DNA of 64,000 nt from the NCBI GenBank assembly GCA_947503335.1, contig CANNCY010000002.1, positions 310,001 through 374,000 on the forward strand, in the 5' to 3' direction. The stretch is from an uncultured Pseudomonadales bacterium. GTDB taxonomy: Bacteria; Pseudomonadota; Gammaproteobacteria; Pseudomonadales; CANNCY01. Shown in pieces: positions 15,474 to 25,092 of the stretch. Positions within the stretch are counted from its first letter, which is position 1. Each line of letters begins with the position of its first letter. The notes under the pieces were generated by a model. The model saw nothing but the letters and a program-made list of their open reading frames with translations. It had not been told where the DNA came from and made no database searches. The position numbers and the translations under genes are program-made.

Positions 15474-16679
15474 TTAAAAAGCGCTAGGCGGCGTCATCGA
15501 TTTACGCTCAGGATTCCAAAACGGTTTATCAGTTACTGAGCACTTAGCCCATGTAGAATGCCACTCTAATTCTTTTGAATAGTAAATCTCGGCCCATACC
15601 TCTTGGGGTACTACACCGTTTTTCGTGTCTATCTCGGCAAAAGCTAAATTCGCTTTAAGAATTGGTGACCAAGTATAAGCTTTGATGGTACCCACTCGTT
15701 TCCCATTCTTTCGATCAAACAAAAACGAATCGACCGGCAGCTTGTTACCTTCAACGACTAACTTAACCATTTGGCGAGCAGTAGGCTTTTGCTTTTCAGC
15801 CAATAAGGCTTTCTTACCCGTAAAGTAGGGCTTATCAAAATTGACTAGCCAGCCTAGCCCAAGTTCGAAGGGCGAGCGATCATGGCCTGCACGAACCGTA
15901 CTGTCGGCAGGATTGAAATCGTCTCCCGGCAAAATAAAGCCAGCCTCAACTCGCACCATCGCCAGTGCCTCTAAGCCCAATGGGCGAACATCGTATAGCC
16001 CGCGCGCCTTAACATCGAAAATTGCGTCCCACATCGCCAGCGCGTGTTCTGGGTCGCACCATAGTTCATAGCCAAGATCGCCAGTAAAGCCTGTACGTGA
16101 CACACATACCTCAAAGCCATTTAGATTGGCATGTATTAAACCAAAGGGCTTCAGTGAGTCGAGACCATCTATACCTGCAGCAGTTAGCACAGAACATGAT
16201 GTCGGGCCCTGTACTGATAGAGCCGCGATATCGAAGGTTTCTTCTTCGATCTCAACATCGTAGCCTTCAGCAGACAACAGCAACCAATCTAATTGATGGT
16301 GAGCTGCACACAGTCGATACTCGCCCTCTCGTAGATGAAAGATAGTACCGTCATCAATTACCTTGCCTTCGTCATTACACCAAACAACGTAGCTAACACG
16401 CCCGGGTTTTAGCTTTGATACGTCGCGAGTAACCAAGTGATTCAAGTACTCATTGGCATCTGGGCCGGTGATGCGATACTTCTCCATCGGCGTTAGATCC
16501 ATCACGCTGGTAGTGCTTCGCGCAGCGAAGTACTCAGAAGCTACGGTGTCAAATACACGCGCCGTTTGTACACCGTTCCAAGCAGACCAGCTTTTTACTT
16601 GGCTAATCGCTTCGATACGATCATGAAACGGCGAGTGATGATAAATTTGCGTAAAGTCTAGGTGTTGTGTTGCGCTCAT
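15474..16679 (-). CDS. GcvT-fold folate-dependent aminomethyltransferase / demethylase
   Basis: 401 residues from ATG 16679, which is preceded by GGAGGG and lies one base after the upstream stop; the longer frame to 16718 lacks this. The GcvT N-terminal domain shows VMDLTPMEKYRITGPDA, YLNHLVTRDVSKL and ALSVQGPTSC. The segment SRTGFTGDLGYELWC and the C-terminal barrel part around GLGWLVNF fit the T-protein family. Relatives include glycine-cleavage T protein, DmdA (DMSP demethylase), LigM/DesA (aryl O-demethylases) and dimethylglycine/sarcosine oxidase domains. No glycine-cleavage genes are nearby, so a catabolic one-carbon transfer to tetrahydrofolate is the likely role. Substrate unknown. 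Confidence 0.82.
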   Translation of the reverse strand: MSATQHLDFTQIYHHSPFHDRIEAISQVKSWSAWNGVQTARVFDTVASEYFAARSTTSVMDLTPMEKYRITGPDANEYLNHLVTRDVSKLKPGRVSYVVWCNDEGKVIDDGTIFHLREGEYRLCAAHHQLDWLLLSAEGYDVEIEEETFDIAALSVQGPTSCSVLTAAGIDGLDSLKPFGLIHANLNGFEVCVSRTGFTGDLGYELWCDPEHALAMWDAIFDVKARGLYDVRPLGLEALAMVRVEAGFILPGDDFNPADSTVRAGHDRSPFELGLGWLVNFDKPYFTGKKALLAEKQKPTARQMVKLVVEGNKLPVDSFLFDRKNGKRVGTIKAYTWSPILKANLAFAEIDTKNGVVPQEVWAEIYYSKELEWHSTWAKCSVTDKPFWNPERKSMTPPSAF

Positions 16680-16680
16680 A

Positions 16681-18228
16681 TTATCGCCCTCCCATAGACA
16701 AAATTCGTTTCGCGGCATTGTGCCCGGGTATACCGGTTATGCCACCACCAGGGTGCGCTGTTGCCCCGCATAAAAATAGCCCATCTACTGGCGTGTCGTA
16801 TTGGGCTGCACCGTATACAGGGCGCATCATAAACAACTGGTCTAAGGCTATCTCGCCATGATGCCAGTGCCCGCCCGATGTACCATACTGCTGTTCAATA
16901 TCCACTGGCGATAGCATCTCTTTCGCGACAATCTGCTCACTAATACCCGGCGCATATTGCTCTAACACACTTAACACAGTTGCAATAAAATCATCACCGC
17001 CCTGCTGCCAACCTTGTTTCAGTTGGTAAGGAGCAAAGCTTGCCGATATAGAAACCACATGATGGCCGTCTGGCGCCATGCTGGCATCTTTGAGGCTAGG
17101 TATCGTGATTTCTAAAATAGGATTCTTAGAAAATTCGCCGTATTTAGCAGCATTAAATGCATGCTCGGCATATCGTAGACTCGGGCATACGATTAAGCGC
17201 TGACACAACTGATTTTCATCAAGGCCTGTGAACTTAGGCAAACCCTTAACCGCAAAATGCAGCTTAGCCACATTGCCTTTAGCACGAACCGATTTAACTC
17301 GGTGACTAAACATAGCGTCTAACTGGCGCCCGCCAACTAGGTTAATAAACGTCTGTTTCGCATCAGCGTTTGATACAACCGTTGTTGCAGCGATCTGTTC
17401 GCCGCCCTCTAACTGAACACCAGTTACCTGCGAGTTTTCTACTTTGATTTTGGCAACCTTAGCATTGGTGCGAATAGTCACTCCTGCTTTTTTAGCGGCC
17501 GACTCAAGTGCATTAACCACTTGCCCCATACCGCCTTTAGGAATGCTTTGATCGCCATATATCTCGCCACGTACATGATTTAGATAGCTCAATACCGTAT
17601 TAGGCGTGCGTGGCCCCATGTGATGCCCCATAACAGCATCAAACGCAATCGCGCCCATTAGCGCTTCAGATTCGAAACTATCCTTTAATACGTCATAGAT
17701 ATTGATACCGCCAACACGCAAAAATTCGCGCATGTTGTCTTTACCCAAACCAAAACGTAACTTAAAGCCCAGCTTACCTAGCGTAAACTTATCTTGGGTG
17801 TCCATATCCTTAAGCCTGGGCGGCTTATTCATGGTTAATGGCTCTAGTGCCTTCGCATAGGCTTGAAAGTCACTTTTAAAATTTGCATAGGTAGCAAGAT
17901 CAGACTCAGACAGACCATTACCTGACACCACATTTTTAGCGAGTGTTAGATGGTTGCCGTCAGCGCTAAGCGCAATCGTATTAACAGCCTCACCGCGCTC
18001 TAAACCCGCTTGACCTAACTGCAGATCAGTGGCCACTTTGTTGTTGAGCGAGTGTAAGACATGAGCAACACTTGATTTAAAACCTTCGGCAAACTCTGTG
18101 GTTGACGCAGGGCCGCCTAATTGATCACGCGCTTCTAACAGCAGAACCTTATGCCCTGCCTTAGCTAAATAGGTAGCACAAACTAAACCGTTGTGACCAC
18201 CACCAATTACTACTGTTTGATTAGTCAT
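16681..18228 (-). CDS. PYROXD2/CrtI-like FAD-dependent oxidoreductase (second of pair)
   Basis: 515 residues from ATG 18228; a GTG one codon earlier is the alternative. The N-terminal Rossmann FAD motif is VVIGGGHNGLVCATYLAKAG, then LLLEARDQLGGPAS. A C-terminal FAD-contact segment reads LFLCGATAHPGGGITGIPGH. The phytoene-desaturase-like layout, with GHNGL and HPGGG, fits the PYROXD2 group, whose substrates are poorly known. Its start overlaps the stop of the preceding oxidoreductase by 8 bases, so translation is coupled. The paired copies are diverged, which suggests two different steps or a heteromer. Confidence 0.85.
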   Translation of the reverse strand: MTNQTVVIGGGHNGLVCATYLAKAGHKVLLLEARDQLGGPASTTEFAEGFKSSVAHVLHSLNNKVATDLQLGQAGLERGEAVNTIALSADGNHLTLAKNVVSGNGLSESDLATYANFKSDFQAYAKALEPLTMNKPPRLKDMDTQDKFTLGKLGFKLRFGLGKDNMREFLRVGGINIYDVLKDSFESEALMGAIAFDAVMGHHMGPRTPNTVLSYLNHVRGEIYGDQSIPKGGMGQVVNALESAAKKAGVTIRTNAKVAKIKVENSQVTGVQLEGGEQIAATTVVSNADAKQTFINLVGGRQLDAMFSHRVKSVRAKGNVAKLHFAVKGLPKFTGLDENQLCQRLIVCPSLRYAEHAFNAAKYGEFSKNPILEITIPSLKDASMAPDGHHVVSISASFAPYQLKQGWQQGGDDFIATVLSVLEQYAPGISEQIVAKEMLSPVDIEQQYGTSGGHWHHGEIALDQLFMMRPVYGAAQYDTPVDGLFLCGATAHPGGGITGIPGHNAAKRILSMGGR

Positions 18229-19846
18229 CACCGAAATCCTCTGGAACTGTATTATCTTTACCTAAGTCACGTAATATTTCGCGCGCAGAGTTAGCCCCTG
18301 GCGCACCCATTACGCCACCACCAGGATGGGTTGATGAACTACACATATACATTCCCTTAACAGGGCCACGATATTGGGCATAGCCTGGGAACGGACGGTT
18401 AAACATTAACTGATCAAGGGTTAATTCGCCCTGGAAGATATTGCCACCCGTTAGGCCAACCTCTAGCTCGATTTCGCGAGGCGTGCGCACCTCAGCATGT
18501 AGAAGAAGGTCTTTAAAGTCTGGGCTGTAATCAGCGATCTGATTAATAACTGTTGCGCCAAAGGCGTCACGCTTTTCGTCGGTCCAGCCACCCTCTGGTT
18601 CTACGGGGCAATACTGAACAAACACCGACATCATGTGCTTACCTGGCGGCGCCATAGTTGGGTCGTACTGCGTTGGAATCACAATATCAACGTAGGGATC
18701 TTGCGACCACATATCGTCTTTCCAATCGTCATAGGCGCGCTCTAGGCGTTCTAACGTATCGGTAAAGTGCATGTGACCTAGTGTTAAGGGCGAACCCTTT
18801 GGTAGTGCAGGAAATGACGGCATGCCATCAAGGGCAATGTTTAGTTTGCCCGACGAGCCGCGGATTTTAAAATTCTTAGCCTTGGTGACTACGTCTTCAG
18901 GAAGATCTTTCTCTTCCATAATCTTGGTGAAGGTACGCTGGACATCAAGGTTTGAAATAACTATCTTTGCATTAACCTCTTCACCATTTGTTAGGGTAAC
19001 ACCCGTCGCCTTACCACCCGACACATTGATCTTAGCCACTTCGGCATCACGTCTAATGGCGCCACCATGGGCCTGCAATGCCCCAGCGATTGCCTTAGAG
19101 ATCGACCCCATGCCACCTCTTGCGAAACCCCAAGAGCCGACGTTGCCATCTACGTCTCCCATCGCGTGGTGAAGCAATACGTATGCGGTACCTGGCGAGT
19201 AAACACCTAGCCCCGTACCAATGATACTGCCGCCCGAGTAATGGGCTAAGATCACGTCGCTTTCGAAATACATTTCAAGATATTCAGCGATCGACATCGT
19301 AAAGAAACGAATAAACTCGTAAATCTGGCTTTCACTTAGCTTATAGAACTGCTTCAACAGGTGAGCAAACTCCATTGCATCGCGCATCTTGAATGACGCT
19401 GGATCAGGCGGTGTACGTAGCAAAAAGCCACGAATCAAACGACACCATTTCATTAAGTCGGCGTTAAAACGTACTGCAGCGTCTGCATCACGTTTAGAGT
19501 GGCGTCTAATCTCGCGACGATTGATTGGCCCCTGATGATAACTACCAAAGTAGTCGCCATTCTGCATGAACGTAGTACTGCCCTGTAATGGCACCACTTC
19601 AAGACCATGACGCCCTAGATCTAGGGCCTGATAGATTTCTGGCCTAAATAAACTACATACATATGAGCAGTTAGAATACTTCCAGCCCTCATGTAGTTCA
19701 CGACTGATGGTGGCCCCACCGATCTCTGGATTCTTTTCTAATACCAGCACATCTAGGCCGGCCTTTGCCAAGAAAGCGGCGTTAGTTAGGCCGTTATGCC
19801 CCGCCCCTATTACAATGGCGTCGTAGTTACGTTGCGTATTAACCAT
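18221..19846 (-). CDS. PYROXD2/CrtI-like FAD-dependent oxidoreductase (first of pair)
   Basis: 541 residues, first gene of the operon. The FAD Rossmann motif IVIGAGHNGLTNAAFLAKAG is followed by LVLEKNPEIGGATISRE and SYVCSLFRPEIYQALDLGRH, a segment very like the human mitochondrial PYROXD2 protein. The C-terminal FAD segment is YMCSSSTHPGGGVMGAPG. Flavin-dependent redox chemistry is secure from the family; the substrate is not. An 18-bp palindrome lies 40 bp upstream of the start and may be the operon's operator. Confidence 0.87.
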   Translation of the reverse strand: MVNTQRNYDAIVIGAGHNGLTNAAFLAKAGLDVLVLEKNPEIGGATISRELHEGWKYSNCSYVCSLFRPEIYQALDLGRHGLEVVPLQGSTTFMQNGDYFGSYHQGPINRREIRRHSKRDADAAVRFNADLMKWCRLIRGFLLRTPPDPASFKMRDAMEFAHLLKQFYKLSESQIYEFIRFFTMSIAEYLEMYFESDVILAHYSGGSIIGTGLGVYSPGTAYVLLHHAMGDVDGNVGSWGFARGGMGSISKAIAGALQAHGGAIRRDAEVAKINVSGGKATGVTLTNGEEVNAKIVISNLDVQRTFTKIMEEKDLPEDVVTKAKNFKIRGSSGKLNIALDGMPSFPALPKGSPLTLGHMHFTDTLERLERAYDDWKDDMWSQDPYVDIVIPTQYDPTMAPPGKHMMSVFVQYCPVEPEGGWTDEKRDAFGATVINQIADYSPDFKDLLLHAEVRTPREIELEVGLTGGNIFQGELTLDQLMFNRPFPGYAQYRGPVKGMYMCSSSTHPGGGVMGAPGANSAREILRDLGKDNTVPEDFGDD

Positions 19847-19885
19847 GCGCGTAAATCGCCCCTTTGCAGAACCTTATTATTATGA

Positions 19886-19903
19886 AATGGGCGAGCGCCC
19901 ATT
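19886..19903. promoter_or_regulatory. 18-bp palindrome upstream of the PYROXD2-like operon
   Basis: AATGGGCG, two bases AG, then CGCCCATT: eight-base perfect arms 40 bp upstream of the ATG at 19846. TTAG and CTAA half-sites follow at about 19902-19915. This is a candidate operator, or a hairpin in the leader. Confidence 0.5.
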
Positions 19904-19982
19904 AGACATTACTAATAGGCCGACTATAAGGGTTGGTACTTTGAAAGGCCTCCGAACCTACAGGATCAAAAGCTGAAGATAA

Positions 19983-20009
19983 TAATAAAAGCGGCCCAAT
20001 AGGGCCGCC
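19983..20009 (-). terminator. Intrinsic terminator of the Na/phosphate cotransporter unit
   Basis: On the minus strand GCGGCCC pairs with GGGCCGC around a four-base loop and is followed by TTTTATTATT. It lies 25 bp after the transporter stop codon. Confidence 0.85.
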
Positions 20010-20033
20010 TATAAAATGATGAAATTAGACGAA

Positions 20034-21698
20034 TCAGTGATCTGTCTCTAACTCAGCCTTTTCAAGAAAATCACTTTTCTCTTGGTCTGTTAAAAGCACA
20101 AACTGCATAGCATTAATACGCTTCTCTGCCTTTAGCCAGAACTTCGCAAGACGCTTAGATTCAATTAAACACTCAACTAGATCTGTCGTATGATCAATCG
20201 CAACATGACCCTGAGTCGTAGCTAATAACAACTGCGACTTAACATCGTCATGCTCTTTTTCTAGCGCATCAAATTGCTCAGACACGCGATCAACATCCGT
20301 CATCTGATTAAAGTGCTCACCGTTAACAAATGCCAGCACATTTTTAAAGTAGTTGCTTACTTCATCACTTAGCTGCTCATTATCTATCTTTTTGCCAAAG
20401 GCCTCATTTAGCGATAGTCGGTAAGCTACTGACGCACTACTTACTAAGTACTGATTAACCCGCATCAGAGTAGCCAAGTGCTCGGTGGTTGCCTCGCTCA
20501 TTGGGGCCTTTTCCATCTTGACTACAAAGTCAGATACTTTGCCACAGAGCTTAAAAATAACTGTTTTCTGACGCTCAATTTCTTGGGCATTTGAATCGGC
20601 ACCATTTACAACGTCACTATATAGCTTACTAACCTTTTCGCCGATCGCTTTTAGTTCGTTAACCAATGCGTTAACAGCCAAGGTTGGCGTTGTAGCAATA
20701 TTATCATCTAAATAAGTAAGCGCGGCCTCTTGCTCTGTTTTAGAGGTGAAACGACGCTCAACAAAGTCAGCTAATTTGTTATTAAGCGGGTAAATTATTA
20801 GCACACCAATCGTCTTAAACACTGTTAAGAAAACAGCAATCGTGACCGCAATATTTGATTCTAGATCTAAGTTGCCCTCTGCAATCCAGAAGATTGCAGG
20901 CAATAACATTAACGCTGCGGCGCCAGTAATTAAGCTGAAGATCACGTGAACTGCGGCGAGCCGCTTAGCATTTGTCGTTGCACCGATAGCTGCAAATACA
21001 GCTGTTGATGTAGTTCCAATAAATGCACCAATTGACATCGTTGCAGCAGCAGGCAAACCAATAATTCCGCTGGCTGCAGCAGTAATAGTGATCGCAATAG
21101 AGGCACTAGAAGACTGGGTTAGCACCGTCATCACAATACCTGCTAATAAGAAGCTGATAACGCCGAGAATACCATTGGCATCAAGACCACTTATATCAAA
21201 CGCGTTAACCACATCAGAGAACGCGTCTTTTAGTACATCAATACCTATAAAGAACAAACCAAAGCCAACCAACGCCAAGCCCATAGAAGCAATGCGCTCT
21301 TTCTTACTAGCCAATTTAAGTACCATACCTAAACCGATCATCGGTAGAGCAACTGCACCAAGATTAAGCTTAAAGCCAGTGATAGCTACTAACCACGCGG
21401 TCATGGTTGTGCCAACGTTTGCGCCGTATACGATACCCATCGCCTGGCGCATTTTGATAAGCCCCGCGTTAACAAAGCCAATAGAAGCTACGGTAACGGC
21501 ACTAGACGACTGCACAATTGAAGTCATTAAAAAGCCAGAGAAAATACCGCGAAGCGTGGTTTTTGACCACCCCGAAAGGATCTTACGTAAGCTATTGCCT
21601 GCGGCCATCTTTAAACCGTCAGTCATTAGCCCGATTGCTAAAATGAATATACCCAAGCCACCAAAAGCGGCACCCACAATTGATAATGTTTCTTGCAT
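20034..21698 (-). CDS. Na/phosphate cotransporter with PhoU-like C-terminal domain
   Basis: 554 residues. About eight to nine membrane segments form two inverted Na/Pi-cotransporter repeats, each with the QSSS signature (IVQSSSAVTVAS near residue 62, LTQSSSASIAIT near 195). From about residue 340 a soluble helical PhoU-like part follows. The family couples Na+ to phosphate or related anion movement across the inner membrane. It is separated by 85 bp from the PH-domain operon upstream and may have its own promoter. An intrinsic terminator follows. Confidence 0.9.
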   Translation of the reverse strand: MQETLSIVGAAFGGLGIFILAIGLMTDGLKMAAGNSLRKILSGWSKTTLRGIFSGFLMTSIVQSSSAVTVASIGFVNAGLIKMRQAMGIVYGANVGTTMTAWLVAITGFKLNLGAVALPMIGLGMVLKLASKKERIASMGLALVGFGLFFIGIDVLKDAFSDVVNAFDISGLDANGILGVISFLLAGIVMTVLTQSSSASIAITITAAASGIIGLPAAATMSIGAFIGTTSTAVFAAIGATTNAKRLAAVHVIFSLITGAAALMLLPAIFWIAEGNLDLESNIAVTIAVFLTVFKTIGVLIIYPLNNKLADFVERRFTSKTEQEAALTYLDDNIATTPTLAVNALVNELKAIGEKVSKLYSDVVNGADSNAQEIERQKTVIFKLCGKVSDFVVKMEKAPMSEATTEHLATLMRVNQYLVSSASVAYRLSLNEAFGKKIDNEQLSDEVSNYFKNVLAFVNGEHFNQMTDVDRVSEQFDALEKEHDDVKSQLLLATTQGHVAIDHTTDLVECLIESKRLAKFWLKAEKRINAMQFVLLTDQEKSDFLEKAELETDH

Positions 21699-21783
21699 AG
21701 CTATACCACCTAATACACCTCAATCAAGTGTAATATTTGCTCGACAAAAAATGTTGGTACAAAGGTAACTATAAGGGGAATCA

Positions 21784-23343
21784 CTACATCCAAGACTTGC
21801 CTGAACTCTCGGCAATATAGAGCGATTGGTCGGCAATTAATTTAATTTCTTCTCGGTTGATAAACGGTAACTTGATACCGCCCGACGCCAAAACAAACTT
21901 GACACTGTAAAGATGATATCGACGCATAAACCAAGATTGCTTGCGGCTTATCTGTTGCAGTTTATGGCGTTCAAAACAGCTGTGTTGAATACCGAACAAA
22001 CCACGTCTTATGTATACATAGCGATCATCCATGCTGTATCCCCAACGACGCCATCGCAGGTATGCTATCGCGCTCCCCAATAGACTAATCGCTATCAACG
22101 CAGCTGTACCGATTAACCAACTGTCATTGTTTAATCCAATTATTAAAGCAGCCAACACGGCAGTGGGTATCACGAAAACGAGAAACTTATTTAAGATATA
22201 GCGCTTATGTATTGGCGAGTATAAAGCCTGACTGAGCTGCGCAGCCTTCATTGCATCTTCTGCCAGGCTTTGGGCCTGTTCTGGAAACACCGATGGCACA
22301 ACTAACTTATTAGTATTGGCTGCTGTTGCTTGCCCTACCGACGCATCGGCTTGCAGATAGATTAGGTTAACTCGCCCAAGTACAACATCAAGCCAGTCTT
22401 GTTTGTACGTGATCATTTGCAATCGCCGTAATGGCAATGCAACTTCGTGTTTGGTTAACAGGCCCGATCGTCTGATGTATCGGTCTTCGTTTCGACTTAA
22501 TCGATAGTCATAGTAAGTTAAAATAGAACCTGCAATAGAAAAGACGGCCAGAATCATCATTATGAACATCGTAAGACTAAGCGCGGCAATAACGACAACA
22601 GCATAGCCCTGGCTATCAACATCAAACAATTTTTGTAGATCTAACCCAATGTAGCTAAGTGATATGCCTAAGTATTGAATTATCGTATCAAAGAATGGTG
22701 CGGCAGCGCCCAGAAATAGCCAAACTCGATTATTTGTAACACCATGAATAATTAGATCAGACACCGATCTTGTACACAAAATATGCTCATCGATCGTCTC
22801 ATCTAATGACTCGTTTTTTTGCCTTTCACCGTTACTCTCTCCACCAGAGGATGATTTTCGTGTGCTAAGAATAATATCTTTAAGTGCTACGGCTTGATTC
22901 ATATGAATAGCAATTAACTTTGCCTCATTCTGTATTGAACCAGCCGTGTCTAACTCCATACAGCAGAAATTAAACAAACGATAATAAATGGGTTGCTCTA
23001 GGCGTATATTTTGAATACGACTAAAGGGCAAATGCGTTTGCGTTTTTTTGAATATTCCTGATCTAATTTCTAGCGTGTCACTTGATAGCCGATAACGATA
23101 TACCAAAAAGCTAGCTACCGCGTATAGTCCTAGCAGCAGACCAATCGATACAATAATAGCTACGGTTAGAACGGGGTTTTCTTTTATATTCTTGTTTATA
23201 AAAATAAATACTGGAATCAAAAACACTATCTGGCCAAATAGATGACGAAGTGTCTTGGCAAGGAAATAGATAACAGCAATCGCAGAAATACGTTGCCAGT
23301 CACCACTGGCAAATGACCCCGAACTAACTTGCATCTTTAACAT
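21784..23343 (-). CDS. ydbT: YdbT-like membrane protein with bacterial PH (bPH2) domains
   Basis: 519 residues. Several pairs of transmembrane helices alternate with bPH2 domains. Domain signatures are SSDTLEIRSGIFKKTQTHLP with SRIQNIRLEQPIYYRL (about 85-130), RYIRRSGLLTKHEVALPLRR with MITYKQDWLDVVLGRV, and YVYIRRGLFGIQHSCFERHK with LQQISRKQSWFMRRY near the C-terminus, giving three repeats. B. subtilis YdbT has this layout and is linked to resistance against bacteriocin-like peptides. The start overlaps ydbS by 20 bases; the M4 codon at 23334 is an alternative. It is the last gene of the six-gene operon. Confidence 0.85.
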   Translation of the reverse strand: MLKMQVSSGSFASGDWQRISAIAVIYFLAKTLRHLFGQIVFLIPVFIFINKNIKENPVLTVAIIVSIGLLLGLYAVASFLVYRYRLSSDTLEIRSGIFKKTQTHLPFSRIQNIRLEQPIYYRLFNFCCMELDTAGSIQNEAKLIAIHMNQAVALKDIILSTRKSSSGGESNGERQKNESLDETIDEHILCTRSVSDLIIHGVTNNRVWLFLGAAAPFFDTIIQYLGISLSYIGLDLQKLFDVDSQGYAVVVIAALSLTMFIMMILAVFSIAGSILTYYDYRLSRNEDRYIRRSGLLTKHEVALPLRRLQMITYKQDWLDVVLGRVNLIYLQADASVGQATAANTNKLVVPSVFPEQAQSLAEDAMKAAQLSQALYSPIHKRYILNKFLVFVIPTAVLAALIIGLNNDSWLIGTAALIAISLLGSAIAYLRWRRWGYSMDDRYVYIRRGLFGIQHSCFERHKLQQISRKQSWFMRRYHLYSVKFVLASGGIKLPFINREEIKLIADQSLYIAESSGKSWM

Positions 23344-23854
23344 CTACTTCATGATTCAAGATGTAAGATCGCATTCGGTGGGCGTCATCAACGTTAATAC
23401 CGGGTATATAAAACGTATGCATTTGCCCGCCGGCACTAAATGCTAATATGCTAGCTAACGCCAAGCGGCGCTCGATCGGGCCCTGCTTAACCTCGACGTG
23501 CTGTATACGCACAATCGGCTGAGTAATCGTTGTTCTATAAAACAAACCATACTGATAACTTAAGTCATGCTCACGTAAAGCGTATTGTTTTTTCGGGTCT
23601 GCAAAGAAGCGATAGATAGCTAGCAACAGTGAAAGACTCACTAAACATGCAGAAATGAACGTTACTTCACCTTGCATTGGCTCAAACCATACCGACGAAA
23701 GCCAAGCCGCGATAGCACCAAACACTGCGAAAACAATGATGTATATTACTGATAACAATCGGCGCATTCGAATATAACGCAGCTCAACCTGAGTAAATTC
23801 AACATTATCAACACCGAGATCATTTAAATACAATAACTGGTTAGAGAAAGTCAT
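23324..23854 (-). CDS. ydbS: YdbS-like bacterial PH-domain membrane protein
   Basis: 176 residues. Two transmembrane helices (about 32-52 and 62-80) precede one bPH2 domain with REHDLSYQYGLFYRTTITQP, IVRIQHVEVKQGPIERRLAL and the closing INVDDAHRMRSYIL. Size and order relative to the larger three-repeat protein match ydbS-ydbT of Bacillus. It overlaps ydbT by 20 bases and starts 14 bases after the ABC permease, so it belongs to that operon. Confidence 0.87.
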   Translation of the reverse strand: MTFSNQLLYLNDLGVDNVEFTQVELRYIRMRRLLSVIYIIVFAVFGAIAAWLSSVWFEPMQGEVTFISACLVSLSLLLAIYRFFADPKKQYALREHDLSYQYGLFYRTTITQPIVRIQHVEVKQGPIERRLALASILAFSAGGQMHTFYIPGINVDDAHRMRSYILNHEVDVKDAS

Positions 23855-23868
23855 AGATGCTCTTTAAC

Positions 23869-25092
23869 TTATTCATATCTAAGGGCGTCAATAGGGTTTA
23901 GGCCCGCCGCTTTTGCAGCTGGAGCGATGCCAAACACTATGCCTACAGTGGCACTAAACCCCAACGCTAACCCAATGGTCCATAGCGGCACTGAGGCTGG
24001 AGGGAACCCAGGTAACATTGCTGCCACTCCTGCACCAAGACCATACCCAGCTAAGATACCAATCATGCCACCCATTAAACACAAGATGACGGCCTCGATC
24101 AAAAACTGCATCATAATAAATTGGCGAGTTGCACCAAGCGCTTTGTTTATACCTATTTCGCGCGTTCTTTCGGTTACAGAGACAAGCATGATATTCATAA
24201 TGCCGATACCGCCCACCAGCAATGAAATGGCAACAATGCCTCCCAAAACTAACGTCACGCTGGTTGTAAAGCTACTAAAATTATCTAGTAGCTGGTCGGC
24301 GGTCTGCACTTTAAAGTCATCAACATCATTCTCGCCTATTCCACGCTTTTTACGCAGCAATCGCTCAACGCGTTGCTTTACTTGATTTAGTTCTTCGATA
24401 TTTTCAGCTTTGAACCGAATCTCAATATTTAGTAAGCGGCCTCGCCCGTTTAGCGATCGAGCGGCGCTGTAAGGCATCATGATCAAATCGTCTTGGCTAA
24501 ACCCGAATAACTCGCCACGTTCCTCCATAACACCTGCTACCTTAAACCACTCGCCCATAATTTGAATGTATTCACCACGTGGGTCTTCAGGTAATTCAAG
24601 GTCTTCTCGCACTTTCGAACCAATTACTGCAATTCGACGGCGAGTCTGATCATCTTGAGGCAATATAAATCTGCCTATTTCAGGAAACCAATTATCTAAC
24701 CGTATGTAGCTTGCAGAGGTACCTAAAACAGTTGCTGTACTGATGTTGCCCTTGTACTTTGTTCCACCATTACGTGACCCTGGTAGATATAGAATTGGCG
24801 TAACATCGATTATGCCTTCGACCCGATCTTCAATTAGCTGTAAATCGGTGTGGTCGATACGCGCAAAGCGCCCTGTCATTGCCTGCTTGATCGGCGTGTA
24901 AGCTTGAACCGTTAATGCATTACTGCCCATCGATTCAAATTGTTCACCGATATTTGCCTTTAATCCTTCGATTACACTAACAACGGCTATAGTACTAGCC
25001 ACACCAACGATGATACCCAAACAGGTTAGCGCTGATCGCATTAGATTTGCTCTAATCGATTGGCTTGCTGACCGCAAAATATCAACAATCAT
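23869..25092 (-). CDS. MacB/YknZ-type ABC permease
   Basis: 407 residues, the length of YknZ/MacB permease domains without a fused ATPase. One N-terminal helix (about 20-42, TCLGIIVGVASTIAVVSVI) is followed by a periplasmic core of about 220 residues and three C-terminal FtsX-type helices with VGGIGIMNIMLVSVTERTRE and IGINKALGATRQFI. Such permeases act as mechanotransmitters rather than simple pores. It overlaps the ATPase gene by 4 bases (ATGA). With the adaptor, ATPase and Yip1 protein it forms a four-part export or sensing complex. Confidence 0.92.
   Translation of the reverse strand: MIVDILRSASQSIRANLMRSALTCLGIIVGVASTIAVVSVIEGLKANIGEQFESMGSNALTVQAYTPIKQAMTGRFARIDHTDLQLIEDRVEGIIDVTPILYLPGSRNGGTKYKGNISTATVLGTSASYIRLDNWFPEIGRFILPQDDQTRRRIAVIGSKVREDLELPEDPRGEYIQIMGEWFKVAGVMEERGELFGFSQDDLIMMPYSAARSLNGRGRLLNIEIRFKAENIEELNQVKQRVERLLRKKRGIGENDVDDFKVQTADQLLDNFSSFTTSVTLVLGGIVAISLLVGGIGIMNIMLVSVTERTREIGINKALGATRQFIMMQFLIEAVILCLMGGMIGILAGYGLGAGVAAMLPGFPPASVPLWTIGLALGFSATVGIVFGIAPAAKAAGLNPIDALRYE

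Noticed and set aside
21088..21768. 226-residue open frame opposite the Na/phosphate cotransporter
   Set aside because: It lies within a strong membrane transporter gene on the other strand and has a low-complexity composition typical of a shadow frame.
23927..24385. 152-residue open frame opposite the ABC permease
   Set aside because: It is wholly antisense to a clear permease domain and has no family or start signal.
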